Shown one piece after another: positions 10,513 to 18,470 of a stretch of DNA of 64,000 bases. A program made the translations under genes and the position numbers. The first letter of the stretch is position 1. Each line of letters starts with the position of its first letter. The notes under the pieces are model-generated. The model was not told the origin of the DNA and did not search any database. It was given only the letters and a program-made list of their open reading frames with translations. The DNA is from Lactiplantibacillus dongliensis (lineage in GTDB: Bacteria; Bacillota; Bacilli; Lactobacillales; Lactobacillaceae), in assembly GCF_005405105.1 (NCBI RefSeq), contig NZ_BJDK01000009.1, positions 1 to 64,000 of the forward strand, written 5' to 3'.

Positions 10513-10770
10513 TTAGTCAGTTGGCAGTAGCCAGTCATTAGCTAAAAGTTGATGAAATTTTTTACCTAGTGGTACCCACAATTGGGACTTAGCAATATGA
10601 CGAGCCGTTTCCCAAAACAATGGATCGGCCAATTGCTCGGGGCTGAGATTGACTTTAACATCATCGCCAGTCTCAGTTTCGGCAATGATGAGTGGGTATA
10701 AAACTTTGATCAATCTAACGGGGTTAATCGTTTTAATTTTAGGATCAGTATCTAGTAGCATGTTGTTCAC
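10513..10770 (-). CDS. Small conserved-looking protein of unknown function
   Basis: An 85-residue soluble protein beginning MNNMLLDTDPKIK, rich in charged residues, with no membrane segment or motif that I recognise. It reads as a real gene because AAGGAG is well placed before the ATG and the frame is compact between flanking genes. The oxidoreductase gene on the same strand ends upstream at a terminator (10851-10892), so this gene probably has its own promoter. No function is proposed. Confidence 0.6.
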   Translation of the reverse strand: MNNMLLDTDPKIKTINPVRLIKVLYPLIIAETETGDDVKVNLSPEQLADPLFWETARHIAKSQLWVPLGKKFHQLLANDWLLPTD

Positions 10771-10850
10771 TCCTTATGTCATTTCTATAATCTTAGTTTA
10801 CTAGCTCGGCAGTAGGTTTGAATTGACGGTCGTCAAGAAGTTTAATTCCA

Positions 10851-10892
10851 ATAAAAATGGCCGCAGAAATTAACTTCTGCAGCCATTTTTAT
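10851..10892. terminator. Symmetric rho-independent terminator
   Basis: ATAAAAATGGC...GCAGAA and TTCTGC...GCCATTTTTAT form a long stem with A and T runs on both sides. It ends the minus-strand oxidoreductase transcript. Confidence 0.85.
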
Positions 10893-10900
10893 GAGGTTAA

Positions 10901-11845
10901 TTAAGCCTTTTGATGAACATTGATAATCAATTTTCCGGCACTATGACTATTTTCACTGTGATGGTGCGCAGCTTGTAATCCAGCCGTCGTGAACGGAAAG
11001 ACCTGGTCAATGACCACTTTGAGATGGCCTTGAACAACTAAGTCACCAAGAATCGCTAACTCTCGGCCATTAGGTTGTAACCACCAAGTTGACACGGTGG
11101 GACCTTGCTGTTGTTGGGCTTCGGTTGGTTGACCGTCAATGGTCACGAGGCGACCGCTGGGTTTTAAAATTGCCAGTCCGTCATCAATCGCGTTGATCGT
11201 ATCGAAGACCGCATCGTAATCATGCAACACGTCTTTGATAGCAGTCGTGTGATAGTCAATAATGTGATCGGCACCAAGCTGTTTGAGTAAGTCGGCATGA
11301 TTGGCACTGGCCGTCGTAGCGACTTCGGCACCCAGATGTTTGGCCAGTTGAATGGCAATTAAACCAACGCCACCTGCGCCAGCCTGAATCAAGATCTTTT
11401 CACCAGTTTGGATGTTTAACCGGTCATAAATGACTTGATAGGCGGTTAAGCCCGCTAACGGTAAGGCTGCCGCTTGTTCGAATGAGAGTTCTGCTGGTTT
11501 TAATGCCAGCTTGTCTTCTTTGACAGCTGCGTATTGCGCGTAAGTCCCGCGACGACCATCCTTGTAAATGTCTGGGCGGGCAAAGACGGCATCACCGACT
11601 TTAAATTGGGTCACTTGAGCGCCAGTGGCGACAATCGTCCCGGCAACGTCCCAACCTAATACAACGGGCATTTGCCAATCGTACATCCCTTTTAAGAGGC
11701 CTTGGCGTGCTTTCCAGTCAATCGGATTGATACTGGTTGCTTGCACGGCAACTAAGACTTCGTCGGCTGAAATATCTGGCTTGGCAATGGTCGCCATTTG
11801 TAGTTCCTTGGGGCCACCATATTGGTTAATGATTACTGCTTGCAT
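10901..11845 (-). CDS. Zinc-independent MDR oxidoreductase (quinone reductase-like)
   Basis: A 314-residue medium-chain dehydrogenase/reductase of the NADPH:quinone oxidoreductase type. The N-terminal GroES-like domain (about 1-125, with NPIDWKARQG) is followed by a Rossmann domain with the nucleotide-binding motif AGAGGVGLIAIQLA. The catalytic zinc ligands of alcohol dehydrogenases are not evident. It likely reduces quinones or enones with NADPH in the cytoplasm. GGAGG precedes ATG. It stands alone between a terminator and a short gap to the DUF1801 gene. Confidence 0.85.
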   Translation of the reverse strand: MQAVIINQYGGPKELQMATIAKPDISADEVLVAVQATSINPIDWKARQGLLKGMYDWQMPVVLGWDVAGTIVATGAQVTQFKVGDAVFARPDIYKDGRRGTYAQYAAVKEDKLALKPAELSFEQAAALPLAGLTAYQVIYDRLNIQTGEKILIQAGAGGVGLIAIQLAKHLGAEVATTASANHADLLKQLGADHIIDYHTTAIKDVLHDYDAVFDTINAIDDGLAILKPSGRLVTIDGQPTEAQQQQGPTVSTWWLQPNGRELAILGDLVVQGHLKVVIDQVFPFTTAGLQAAHHHSENSHSAGKLIINVHQKA

Positions 11846-11942
11846 CGCGTTGAATCCTCCAATTTACTAACATTTAGTAAGCATATCATTGATACTAATC
11901 AGTGCCAAGAATTTGACCTTGCCGTCTAGAGATTAGTGATAA

Positions 11943-12347
11943 TTAGTTGGTTTTGGGTCGCCAAAAGGTGGTTATGTCTTGTTTCGTGGTGAGGTTGTAC
12001 TGAATTGCCAGGCGTAGCAGGTCATAATTTACCGGGTGGTCGTACTTAACTTGCCACAACATTTTGGTACAGTGATCGCCGGCAACTTCAATCTGGTCTC
12101 TGAACTGATCTAGGGTGACAAGTTCTAAGGCAATGTTGAAATGGGGCTTAGCAACACTGAACCCAACCACAAAAGAACCATGGTCGGTGAACATCGGCTG
12201 ATTCCAAGCGAAGCGTGGGGTTAAATTAGGAAAGGTCTCAGTGACCCAATTTAGCACAGTGATCAATTGGTCGCGTTGATGTTCATCAGTCATTGCATCG
12301 GTAAATTCACTAAAGGGTTCTAACTTGGGTTGTAGCATGACAGACAT
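11943..12347 (-). CDS. DUF1801 / YdhG-like protein
   Basis: A 134-residue cytoplasmic protein of the DUF1801 (YdhG/YobT) fold, with the family's conserved aromatic core (FAWNQPMFTDHGSFVVGFS, then PHFNIAL). Some members are called iron chaperones (frataxin-like Fra), but the function of most is unsettled. The start ATG lies 9 nt after GAGG. It is monocistronic on the minus strand, 97 bp upstream of the MDR gene. Confidence 0.75.
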   Translation of the reverse strand: MSVMLQPKLEPFSEFTDAMTDEHQRDQLITVLNWVTETFPNLTPRFAWNQPMFTDHGSFVVGFSVAKPHFNIALELVTLDQFRDQIEVAGDHCTKMLWQVKYDHPVNYDLLRLAIQYNLTTKQDITTFWRPKTN

Positions 12348-12787
12348 AGTTCAGGACCTCGCTTTTAAGTTGATGTCGTTAGTGTAGCGAAACCGCTTAC
12401 GAGTGTCAATTAAAGCTGAATAAAAAGCCGCCGCAATTGGGGAGGGGCCCAATCGTGACGGTTCGAGATAATGCTTTAGCTAATCCTTCAGTTTTTGTCA
12501 GTGCCTTAGTTGTTATATAAGTTGCTAGCTGACAGGGGTGCACGACTAATTAATTTAGTGCCAACTGATATTGCCAAGCAGTCGGTTGTTCGGCCGTGGT
12601 CGTATAGGCAATCGGTGTCGAATAAATGTGGGTCGATTGTGAGGCGGTTGGGCTCGTAACGGGATAACGTTGTGGTAAAGTGGTTATTACAGTCGAATTA
12701 GGTTTAAACATTGGTATCAGTTCCTTTCGTAATTGAATGACTTTAGTTTACTTGGAAAGTGGCGTTGGCACTACTTAGTTTTGATAA
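12348..12787. other. Intergenic region before the decay zone
   Basis: Apart from the 53-codon minus-strand frame, it contains a weak CCGCAATTGGGG-type stretch and no recognised element. Confidence 0.5.
12550..12711 (-). CDS. Candidate 53-residue small protein
   Basis: The minus strand holds ATG at 12711 preceded by AAAGGA at about ten bases and a 53-codon frame, starting MFKPNSTVITTLPQRYP and rich in Thr, Ser, Pro, Gln and Tyr. It has no membrane segment or Cys. The ribosome site and a clean frame make a real small gene plausible, but composition alone cannot prove it. No function is proposed. Confidence 0.4.
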   Translation of the reverse strand: MFKPNSTVITTLPQRYPVTSPTASQSTHIYSTPIAYTTTAEQPTAWQYQLALN

Positions 12788-13156
12788 GTGTTAAATAAGA
12801 ATTTCTTAGAAAGTAATTTATTTAATGGATTCATTGATTCAAGCGTGTACTTAATACCAGTGAGGCCGATTATACCTTTGCGTCGAAATATTGGTTTTTT
12901 TGAACTTAGGATTACATGGAATGCGCTTACGCGTGATATGGAGGGACGGTCAATTCCTTTTTTTAAACGAGAACCAATTGCGGGCCGGTTATTATTTTTA
13001 CTAGATCAGCAGATGTTTAAGTTGGAGTTTGGCACTTTAAATGGTTATTATCGAGATTACTTCTTCCACTTAGATAAGGCTAAAGGTGATCGTAATTATC
13101 AAGTAGATGAAGCAGTACATGCTTTTAGACATAAATATGCACGTTATTTGAGCTAA
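12788..13156 (+). pseudogene. Probable 5'-truncated gene, unknown product
   Basis: A 122-codon frame that opens with GTG directly after an in-frame TAA (12785) and has no ribosome site. It encodes a basic, aromatic-rich peptide (RNIGFFELRITWNAL, GYYRDYFFHLDKAKGD, HAFRHKYARYLS) of a family I do not recognise. The following micro-ORF has a perfect Shine-Dalgarno sequence 14 bp after its stop, as in an operon. This suggests that both are leftovers of a once intact gene pair. It could instead be a short gene starting at a rare codon. Confidence 0.45.
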
Positions 13157-13169
13157 TAAAGGAGAATAT

Positions 13170-13217
13170 ATGCAATTAATTAATAATCAAACGACTGCTG
13201 AACAAGCGACTCATTAA
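13170..13217 (+). pseudogene. 15-codon ORF with a strong Shine-Dalgarno site
   Basis: AAAGGAGA sits at ideal spacing before an ATG that opens MQLINNQTTAEQATH and then stops. It is either a micro-peptide or, more likely, the surviving start of a deleted gene downstream of the truncated frame. Confidence 0.35.
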
Positions 13218-13284
13218 AGCTTGTTTAGCTATAACGGCTTTTCTGTGGTAAACAGTCAGTATTGATGTAGGTTAAATTAGTTAG

Positions 13285-13334
13285 GTTACGAACCTTTAAA
13301 TACCCCTTTAGTTACGAACTGCCTAAAATATAAG
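13285..13334 (+). promoter_or_regulatory. Direct repeats upstream of an immunity-like gene
   Basis: GTTACGAAC occurs at 13285-13293 and again at 13311-13319, 26 bp apart. The first copy is also palindromic (AGGTT-ACG-AACCT). TATAAG at 13329-13334 could be a -10 box. Paired direct repeats near the -35 recall LytTR-type response-regulator sites of bacteriocin loci (such as PlnC/PlnD), though the spacing and sequence differ. Confidence 0.4.
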
Positions 13335-13369
13335 GTGTTCCAAAAACGAATTTGAAGGGGGCAGGCAGC

Positions 13370-13726
13370 ATGAGTGCAACGTTAAAAACACGCTTGGCTG
13401 CGAAGAATACGATTCAGGAGTTGCTGCAACGATTATTGCGGCGCCCCGCACCGTCAGTTGAGCTTTTAGATATTATTGATGTCTTGACTGAAATTAATCA
13501 AAAAATCGATACCACCAATGAACCAGCGGTCATAGTCACACACTTAGTCGCTTATATTCGGTGTACCGCGTCGGGTGGTCAGGTAGTCTTCAACCGTGAT
13601 GAGTTGAGCTTGATTACACAATTAAGTGAGTTTGGTCATTTGGCCAGTCAAGTGAATCAAGATCGTACGGATTCAGCGGATAAGGCCCAATTCTATGGTT
13701 GTTTTGAGGCCATTCCCAGACATTGA
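13370..13726 (+). CDS. Bacteriocin immunity-like helical protein
   Basis: A 118-residue, probably all-helical cytoplasmic protein beginning MSATLKTRLAAKN. The pattern IVTHLVAYIRC, then LSLITQLSEFGHLAS resembles enterocin A-type (EntA_Immun) immunity proteins, which protect producers or bystanders from class II bacteriocins at the mannose PTS. The upstream in-frame TTG (13352) is rejected because AAGGGGG lies between it and ATG 13370. No bacteriocin precursor with a double-glycine leader is seen nearby, so it would be an orphan immunity gene. The family call is by pattern only. Confidence 0.5.
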   Translation: MSATLKTRLAAKNTIQELLQRLLRRPAPSVELLDIIDVLTEINQKIDTTNEPAVIVTHLVAYIRCTASGGQVVFNRDELSLITQLSEFGHLASQVNQDRTDSADKAQFYGCFEAIPRH

Positions 13727-13740
13727 TAGCGGTTAGTAAC

Positions 13741-13780
13741 AATACGAGTTTAGTCAATCCAGACTGAACTCGTATTTTTT
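13741..13780 (+). terminator. Rho-independent terminator
   Basis: ATACGAGTTTAGTC pairs with GACTGAACTCGTAT (one G-T pair) followed by TTTTTT. Confidence 0.9.
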
Positions 13781-13895
13781 AGTATACAGATTTTCGATAA
13801 CACGTTAGTTAAACTAGACATTATCTATCTCTGTAGACCGGTTGTATGAGAAGGCCATTGCAAATTAAATGATTTATAAATCGGAGTGACTAGAA

Positions 13896-13987
13896 ATGAA
13901 AAAATCTTAATCGTTGGTGTGCACGGTGTGACTGCTCAAATTGTGATCGTCTGCTTGTTAGCTGAAACCGGCGATCAAGGGGTATAG
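13896..13987 (+). pseudogene. Remnant of an NAD(P)-binding Rossmann protein
   Basis: After GGAG, ATG opens MKK and then hits a stop. Adding one base after the third codon gives ILIVGVHGVTAQIV, the start of a Rossmann-fold NAD(P)H-binding protein (atypical SDR), which then stops at 13985 after about 30 codons. Both the frameshift and the truncation mark it as dead. Confidence 0.55.
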
Positions 13988-14192
13988 TTAAGAATAGAAA
14001 TTATGAAGAGCTTAATGTTTGTTAGGGTTAGCTGTTACTAGAGTTATAGATAGTATACGGGTTACCAGTCCTGTGATCATCGTAAATCCTAAAGGTAAGA
14101 CTTTTTAATTTGTCAGATATCTAATAAATCTAAATGTTTGATGTTTTAGCCCTGTTCGTGTTAGGATACTTCAAAAGTTGAGGTAAGCTAAC

Positions 14193-14465
14193 ATGAAAAA
14201 GAACAGTAAAAATATCGAAGAACGAAAGGTTGTTGCTATGGGTGGATCGTTAGTTGTCACGATTCCAAGTAAAATGGCTGAACAACTAAAGCTGACGAAG
14301 GAAAGCAAGGTAAAGATTGAGATGCTAAGTGATGATAAACTAACGATTGTGAAGGCAGAACCTAGTGCACTGACAACGACTGATCCAAAGTTTTTAGCTG
14401 CGGCACAACGCGCTAAAGACAAGTATGCTGAAACGTTGAAGATGCTTAAAGAAAGTGATGAATAG
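14193..14465 (+). CDS. AbrB/MazE-like antitoxin
   Basis: A 90-residue protein with a swapped-hairpin AbrB (SpoVT) DNA-binding domain at about 10-55 (VAMGGSLVVTIPSKMAEQL is the classic first strand-turn-strand) and a helical C-terminal tail (FLAAAQRAKDKYAETLKML), which in such antitoxins wraps the toxin. GAGG is placed upstream of ATG. The toxin gene starts two bases after its stop, so the two are surely translated from one message. It is expected to neutralise the Fic-type toxin and to repress its own promoter. Confidence 0.85.
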   Translation: MKKNSKNIEERKVVAMGGSLVVTIPSKMAEQLKLTKESKVKIEMLSDDKLTIVKAEPSALTTTDPKFLAAAQRAKDKYAETLKMLKESDE

Positions 14466-14467
14466 AC

Positions 14468-14854
14468 GTGTATTACTTAAATGCGTATCAATTCATCGAT
14501 TTGAACACACTAGCTTTAATTGATACTGATGAGGCCTCTTTTGTTCGAAATCCGCATGGCCTTGACGCTATTGAACATTTATCAAAACAAAACTTTTTTG
14601 GACGAGAAGCATATCCGAAAATTGAGGAGAAACTTGGGATTGTATTCATTAAATTGATTAACCTCCACTGCTTTGAAGATGCAAATAAGCGAACGGCAGT
14701 ATTAGCACTTCAAACGTTGGCGGATCTTAATGATCATGACCTCACATATACATCTGAGGAAATGTATGAGCTAGCCCTAAAGGTGGCCGCAACGGATGAT
14801 GCTGATCTTGATTACAATGCTGTGTATCGATCAATTCGTGATCATCTGGTCTAA
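14468..14854 (+). CDS. doc: Doc-family (Fic) toxin
   Basis: A 128-residue death-on-curing type toxin. The Fic core motif reads HCFEDANKR, matching the Doc form HxFx(D/N)ANKR, with the catalytic His and the Asn/Lys/Arg that hold the nucleotide. Phage P1 Doc phosphorylates EF-Tu and stops translation; the same activity is inferred here. The start is GTG, two bases after the antitoxin stop, so translation is coupled. Unlike P1 Phd-Doc, the partner is an AbrB-like rather than a Phd-like antitoxin. Confidence 0.85.
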   Translation: MYYLNAYQFIDLNTLALIDTDEASFVRNPHGLDAIEHLSKQNFFGREAYPKIEEKLGIVFIKLINLHCFEDANKRTAVLALQTLADLNDHDLTYTSEEMYELALKVAATDDADLDYNAVYRSIRDHLV

Positions 14855-14898
14855 ATTTGTGAAGCGTCCGGGATAGATAAAAACGCTAAAATCTAAGT

Positions 14899-14943
14899 AA
14901 GTGGTGTCAGTTGCCGGTCTGTGGCGATTGACACCACTTTTTT
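14899..14943 (+). terminator. Rho-independent terminator
   Basis: AAGTGGTGTCA pairs with TGACACCACTT followed by TTTTT, ending the antitoxin-doc transcript. Confidence 0.85.
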
Positions 14944-15019
14944 GTACCTTTAGGCCGCAAAGCGTGTGAAACAAAAAAGCATCTGCACGGCGGGCGGAAG
15001 GCAATTTGGTTAAACCAAT

Positions 15020-15559
15020 TTAGTGATGTTGATGGGTCGCAAACCGAGCGACCGTCTGGCCTAAGTAGCGCGGTGATTCGACTAAACCGCGGTTCACCCA
15101 GTTGACGGCCATATTGATAACGGCACCTGAAAAGAATTCTAAATAATAAGGCTCGTTTAAGCGCGAACTATGTCCGCCGATGCGGTCCTGTTTGATTAGT
15201 AGCTGGAATACGGTCTGAAACGTTTGCAGCAGCACGTCTAGCTTGTCATTGCGAATTAAGAGGCGGTAAGTGTTAGCTTCCGACTTGGTGAGCTCGAAGT
15301 AATGGGTCATGAGATCAGCGAGATTAACTTTTGAATCCTTCGGCAATCGGCGGAGATAGGACAACATACTTTGGGTTTGATAAGCTAAAATAATCTGATT
15401 GAAATTTTGATAATGGCGGTAGAAGTAAGTCCTTGAGACCTGGGCACGTTGGCAAAGCTCCGTAATGGAGATGGCGGCCATGGGTTTTTGCATCATCAAT
15501 TCTAGTAATGCTCGGTAGATGGCTTTTAAGTTCTGTTGTTTGCGGGTTTGTGGATTCAT
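15020..15559 (-). CDS. TetR family regulator
   Basis: A 179-residue repressor with an N-terminal TetR HTH (ISITELCQRAQVSRTYFYRHY) and a helical ligand domain. It diverges from the DHA2 exporter at 15653 and probably represses it, releasing on binding a drug. ATG 15559 is chosen; the more upstream ATG overlaps AAGGAG directly. Repeated AACCTAAAC/CTAGTTTA-like sites lie in the shared promoter region. Confidence 0.8.
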   Translation of the reverse strand: MNPQTRKQQNLKAIYRALLELMMQKPMAAISITELCQRAQVSRTYFYRHYQNFNQIILAYQTQSMLSYLRRLPKDSKVNLADLMTHYFELTKSEANTYRLLIRNDKLDVLLQTFQTVFQLLIKQDRIGGHSSRLNEPYYLEFFSGAVINMAVNWVNRGLVESPRYLGQTVARFATHQHH

Positions 15560-15587
15560 AGGTAACAACATCTCCTTTTCTGTAACC

Positions 15588-15626
15588 TAAACCTAGTTTA
15601 TCGTCATCGGGTCACCTAAACTAGCG
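15588..15626. promoter_or_regulatory. Probable TetR operator
   Basis: TAAACCTAGTTTA (15588-15600) is a near-perfect palindrome, and a related ACCTAAACTAGCG follows at 15614-15626. Both lie between the divergent regulator and exporter genes. Confidence 0.45.
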
Positions 15627-15652
15627 ATAACACTTAAAGGGGGATGACCGTG

Positions 15653-17365
15653 ATGAAAAAATCAACACAGTTAGTTGGGACGATGGCCATTGGTATTTTT
15701 CTATGTATGCTTGATACGACCGTCATGAATATTGCCTTGCCAGCGATGCAAACGGGGTTGTCGACTAGCTTGTCACAACTTTCGTGGGCACTTAATCTAT
15801 ATACAATTTTATTTGCCACGTTAACGATTCCATTGGGACGGTTAGCCGATATTTATGGCCGTAGTCGGCTTTATTTACTAGGTTTAAGTTTGTTTTTGAT
15901 TGGCTCACTTAGTTCTGGTTTTGCGGCTAATGTTGGTTGGCTAATTATTGGCCGGGGAATTCAAAGTCTGGGGGCCGCAATTGTTTTTCCAGCTAGCATG
16001 ACGATCGGTATTCAAAGTGTACCGATTGCAAAACGGACTGGCGCTATCGCATTTTTAGGGGTGACACAAGGTTTGGCCGCAGTTTTAGGACCAACAATCG
16101 GTGGTGCGGTAACGCAACTATTTGGTTGGCGTGGCATCTTTTTAATTAACGTGCCGTTTGTCATCCTATCGTTAGGACTATGCGCATGGTTGCTTGATTG
16201 GCAGCAAACTCGGTCGAACAAGGAACGGTTAGATATTGGTGGGAGTTTAAGTTCAATGCTGATGTTATTTAGTCTGACACTTGTGTTAGTGAAGGGGAAC
16301 GATTGGGGTTGGACTAGCCCAGCTTGTTTAAGCTTGATTGGTATTAGCGTCTTAGCGCTAGGGTGCTTTGTGTGGCTGGAAGCGCATGTTGCTCAGCCGA
16401 TGGTGCCATTAACGTTATTTAAGGATCGCCAATTTACTGGCGCGGCCTTAGTAACGGTTGCTTCTGGTCTGTTTATGGTGGCCGTGCTGGTCTTAATGCC
16501 GAGTTTCTTTACAAAAGTTCAGGGCAATCATGAATTGATGGCGGCTTTGATGATTACACCAGCCTCGCTGATGATTTTCTTGTTTTCACCGCTCAGTGGC
16601 TTTATTTTGGCAAAAATTGGGCCACGATTCGTCATTCTGACAGGCTCGTTAGCCATTATTGCCGGTTACGTCGGGCTCAGTGTGATGAACCCGAATCACT
16701 ATTGGCAAGTTCTAGTGGCGTTACTGCTAGTTGGGGCTGGTTATGGCATTATTATTGGGCCAATCACCGTTTTAGCAGCGGGTGATTTTACCGGCAAACT
16801 CTTAACTGCATCGCAAAGTGTCATTGGCGTTTTCCGGCAGATTGGAACTTCGTTGGCCGTCGCCATCTTTGTGTCGGCTCTGTCAACTAACTTAGTAACT
16901 GCCAAACATGAGATTTGGCATGCTGCCAAAACGGAGGTGGCAACGTTGACTGTCTCGGCCAAGACCAAGCGCGATACGTTGCAAGCAATCAAGACGCAAC
17001 TCGCAACTGAAACGGTATCGACAACTACACCGCACCGTTTCATTACGGTGGCCAAGGAAAACAAGCTCGTACAAACCACCTATCGATCCCTTTTAAAGCA
17101 GCAACATTTACAAGCAGCGCCCAACAAAGTCAAAACTCAGCTTCATCGCCAAGTTAAGCAACAAGTGACCCACAAAGTCACCGCTGAAAATCGGCAATTG
17201 GTCGGCGCCGTCACCGTCGTTAAAACAACTTCGAAGTCAGCTTTAACCCGGGCTTTTATACAGCCATATCGCGTGGCGATGCCGCCAACATTTGTGATGC
17301 TCTTATTGATTGGTTGCTTTAAAAAGCGGCGGGACTATGTGACTGAAATTAACGGAGGTAACTAA
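15653..17365 (+). CDS. DHA2-family (EmrB/QacA) multidrug exporter
   Basis: A 570-residue, 14-helix major facilitator. Motif D1 LDTTVMNIALP in helix 1, motif A GRLADIYGRSRLYLLG after helix 2 and motif C (GVTQGLAAVLGPTIGG) in helix 5 mark a proton-drug antiporter. Between about residues 410 and 530 there is a long hydrophilic, Lys/Thr-rich loop before the last helix, larger than in QacA. AAAGGGGG touches the first in-frame ATG (15644), so ATG 15653 is preferred. It is divergent from a TetR gene and one base upstream of a small membrane-protein gene. The substrate is unknown. Confidence 0.85.
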   Translation: MKKSTQLVGTMAIGIFLCMLDTTVMNIALPAMQTGLSTSLSQLSWALNLYTILFATLTIPLGRLADIYGRSRLYLLGLSLFLIGSLSSGFAANVGWLIIGRGIQSLGAAIVFPASMTIGIQSVPIAKRTGAIAFLGVTQGLAAVLGPTIGGAVTQLFGWRGIFLINVPFVILSLGLCAWLLDWQQTRSNKERLDIGGSLSSMLMLFSLTLVLVKGNDWGWTSPACLSLIGISVLALGCFVWLEAHVAQPMVPLTLFKDRQFTGAALVTVASGLFMVAVLVLMPSFFTKVQGNHELMAALMITPASLMIFLFSPLSGFILAKIGPRFVILTGSLAIIAGYVGLSVMNPNHYWQVLVALLLVGAGYGIIIGPITVLAAGDFTGKLLTASQSVIGVFRQIGTSLAVAIFVSALSTNLVTAKHEIWHAAKTEVATLTVSAKTKRDTLQAIKTQLATETVSTTTPHRFITVAKENKLVQTTYRSLLKQQHLQAAPNKVKTQLHRQVKQQVTHKVTAENRQLVGAVTVVKTTSKSALTRAFIQPYRVAMPPTFVMLLLIGCFKKRRDYVTEINGGN

Positions 17366-17366
17366 T

Positions 17367-17891
17367 TTGCAAAATTTAGATCTAACGAATTGGGTACTCG
17401 CAGGATGGCTAGTTATCGTGATTATTCGCCGGCAACTGGCACCACGGGTGATTCGGTTCAAAGCGAATTTCTTTATTTTAATTATGCTAATGGGAATAGC
17501 CTCGATTGGTGATGCTTTGACCAAGCAGCAAGTTACCATTACAAGCAGTCAAGCGGTCATCTTTGGGTGTCTCAGTCTAATTAGTGCGGTTGGCTTTGCC
17601 TTATTACGGGCTTGGTCCTACCATTTCTGGGTCAATGATGCCGGATTAGTGATGCGGCAAGGCAATTGGCTGACATTATTGTGGTGGGCCTTGAGCTTGG
17701 CGGGGCATCTTGCAGTTGACCAGTTGTGGACGGGGAGTAGTGTCACGTTATTATTGTACGTTGGCGTGACCCTCGGTGTTCAACGCGGTTGGGTCCGGTG
17801 GTTAGCTCGGCGCACGTATCCCGCAGCACTTAAAGCTAATCAACAGTTGCAAACAGAACGACACCAGCGACGACATTCATGTGATGATTAA
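17367..17891 (+). CDS. Integral membrane protein, DUF1453/CcdC-like
   Basis: A 174-residue protein with about four or five membrane helices (WVLAGWLVIVIIRR, FFILIMLMGIASIG, LWWALSLAGHLAV, VTLLLYVGVTLG) and a basic C-terminus. The shape suits the DUF1453/CcdC group, but the match is weak. It starts at TTG, eight bases after GGAGG and one base after the exporter stop, so it belongs to the exporter operon and may assist it. Confidence 0.6.
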   Translation: MQNLDLTNWVLAGWLVIVIIRRQLAPRVIRFKANFFILIMLMGIASIGDALTKQQVTITSSQAVIFGCLSLISAVGFALLRAWSYHFWVNDAGLVMRQGNWLTLLWWALSLAGHLAVDQLWTGSSVTLLLYVGVTLGVQRGWVRWLARRTYPAALKANQQLQTERHQRRHSCDD

Positions 17892-18044
17892 AATAGTAAT
17901 GACGATGTAACTAATATAGTCTACACACTTGGTGCTAGTTGCTTTAAGTTACTACTATTTTCAATATATTGCAGAGCTTCGGAACTTTTTAAAAAGCTTG
18001 TTTGCTTGAATTGAGACTAAAGTGTTTTCTGTGGAAAACAAGCA

Positions 18045-18058
18045 TGCTATAATTATAG
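18045..18058 (+). promoter_or_regulatory. Extended -10 promoter overlapped by a perfect palindrome
   Basis: TGCTATAAT (18045-18053) is an extended -10. The 12-bp palindrome CTATAATTATAG (18047-18058) covers it, a natural site for autorepression by the antitoxin of the operon downstream. Confidence 0.55.
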
Positions 18059-18090
18059 TTGAAAATCATATTAAGGTGGTTTGTGGGGTA

Positions 18091-18447
18091 ATGATTAGTG
18101 AGGATGACGCACGTGATATTGTAAATACGATCAAAGATAGACGACGGACATGGCGTGTCAGTCATCGAGAGAAGAACGAAGAATTTGCATCAACTATAGG
18201 TAATGCTGGTGAAGGAATCTATGAGAAAATTTTCGACGAAATTTTCAATAATTTGACATGGATAGACTACAGTTCAGGACCATTCCCAGATGCAAGCCGC
18301 CGTCATATTCCCGGGAACATATGGATTTTCGGTCTGAAAATTTTTGAAATCGAATGTTATTTAAAGTTTCAAGATAGACCCAGTGGCAGGGTGATGTGGA
18401 TTTCAATTCATGAGGCTGAAAGACCATTGAATTTTCCGTTTCAGTGA
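18091..18447 (+). CDS. MqsR-like toxin of a TAC module
   Basis: A 118-residue protein beginning MISEDDARDIV. The C-terminal half has the pattern SGPFPD, NIWIFG, YLKFQD and WISIHEAERPLNFPF, which I recognise from Firmicutes proteins annotated as MqsR-family toxins paired with HTH antitoxins. Such toxins are RelE-fold mRNA interferases. ATG 18091 follows AAGGTGG and lies downstream of a good -10 box, whereas the longer in-frame start (18022) is upstream of that promoter. It is the first gene of three, followed by an HTH antitoxin and a SecB-like chaperone. The gene is AT-rich compared with its neighbours, which suggests transfer. Catalytic residues were not identified with certainty. Confidence 0.6.
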   Translation: MISEDDARDIVNTIKDRRRTWRVSHREKNEEFASTIGNAGEGIYEKIFDEIFNNLTWIDYSSGPFPDASRRHIPGNIWIFGLKIFEIECYLKFQDRPSGRVMWISIHEAERPLNFPFQ

Positions 18448-18470
18448 TTTGATCTAATGGAGGTGTTTTT

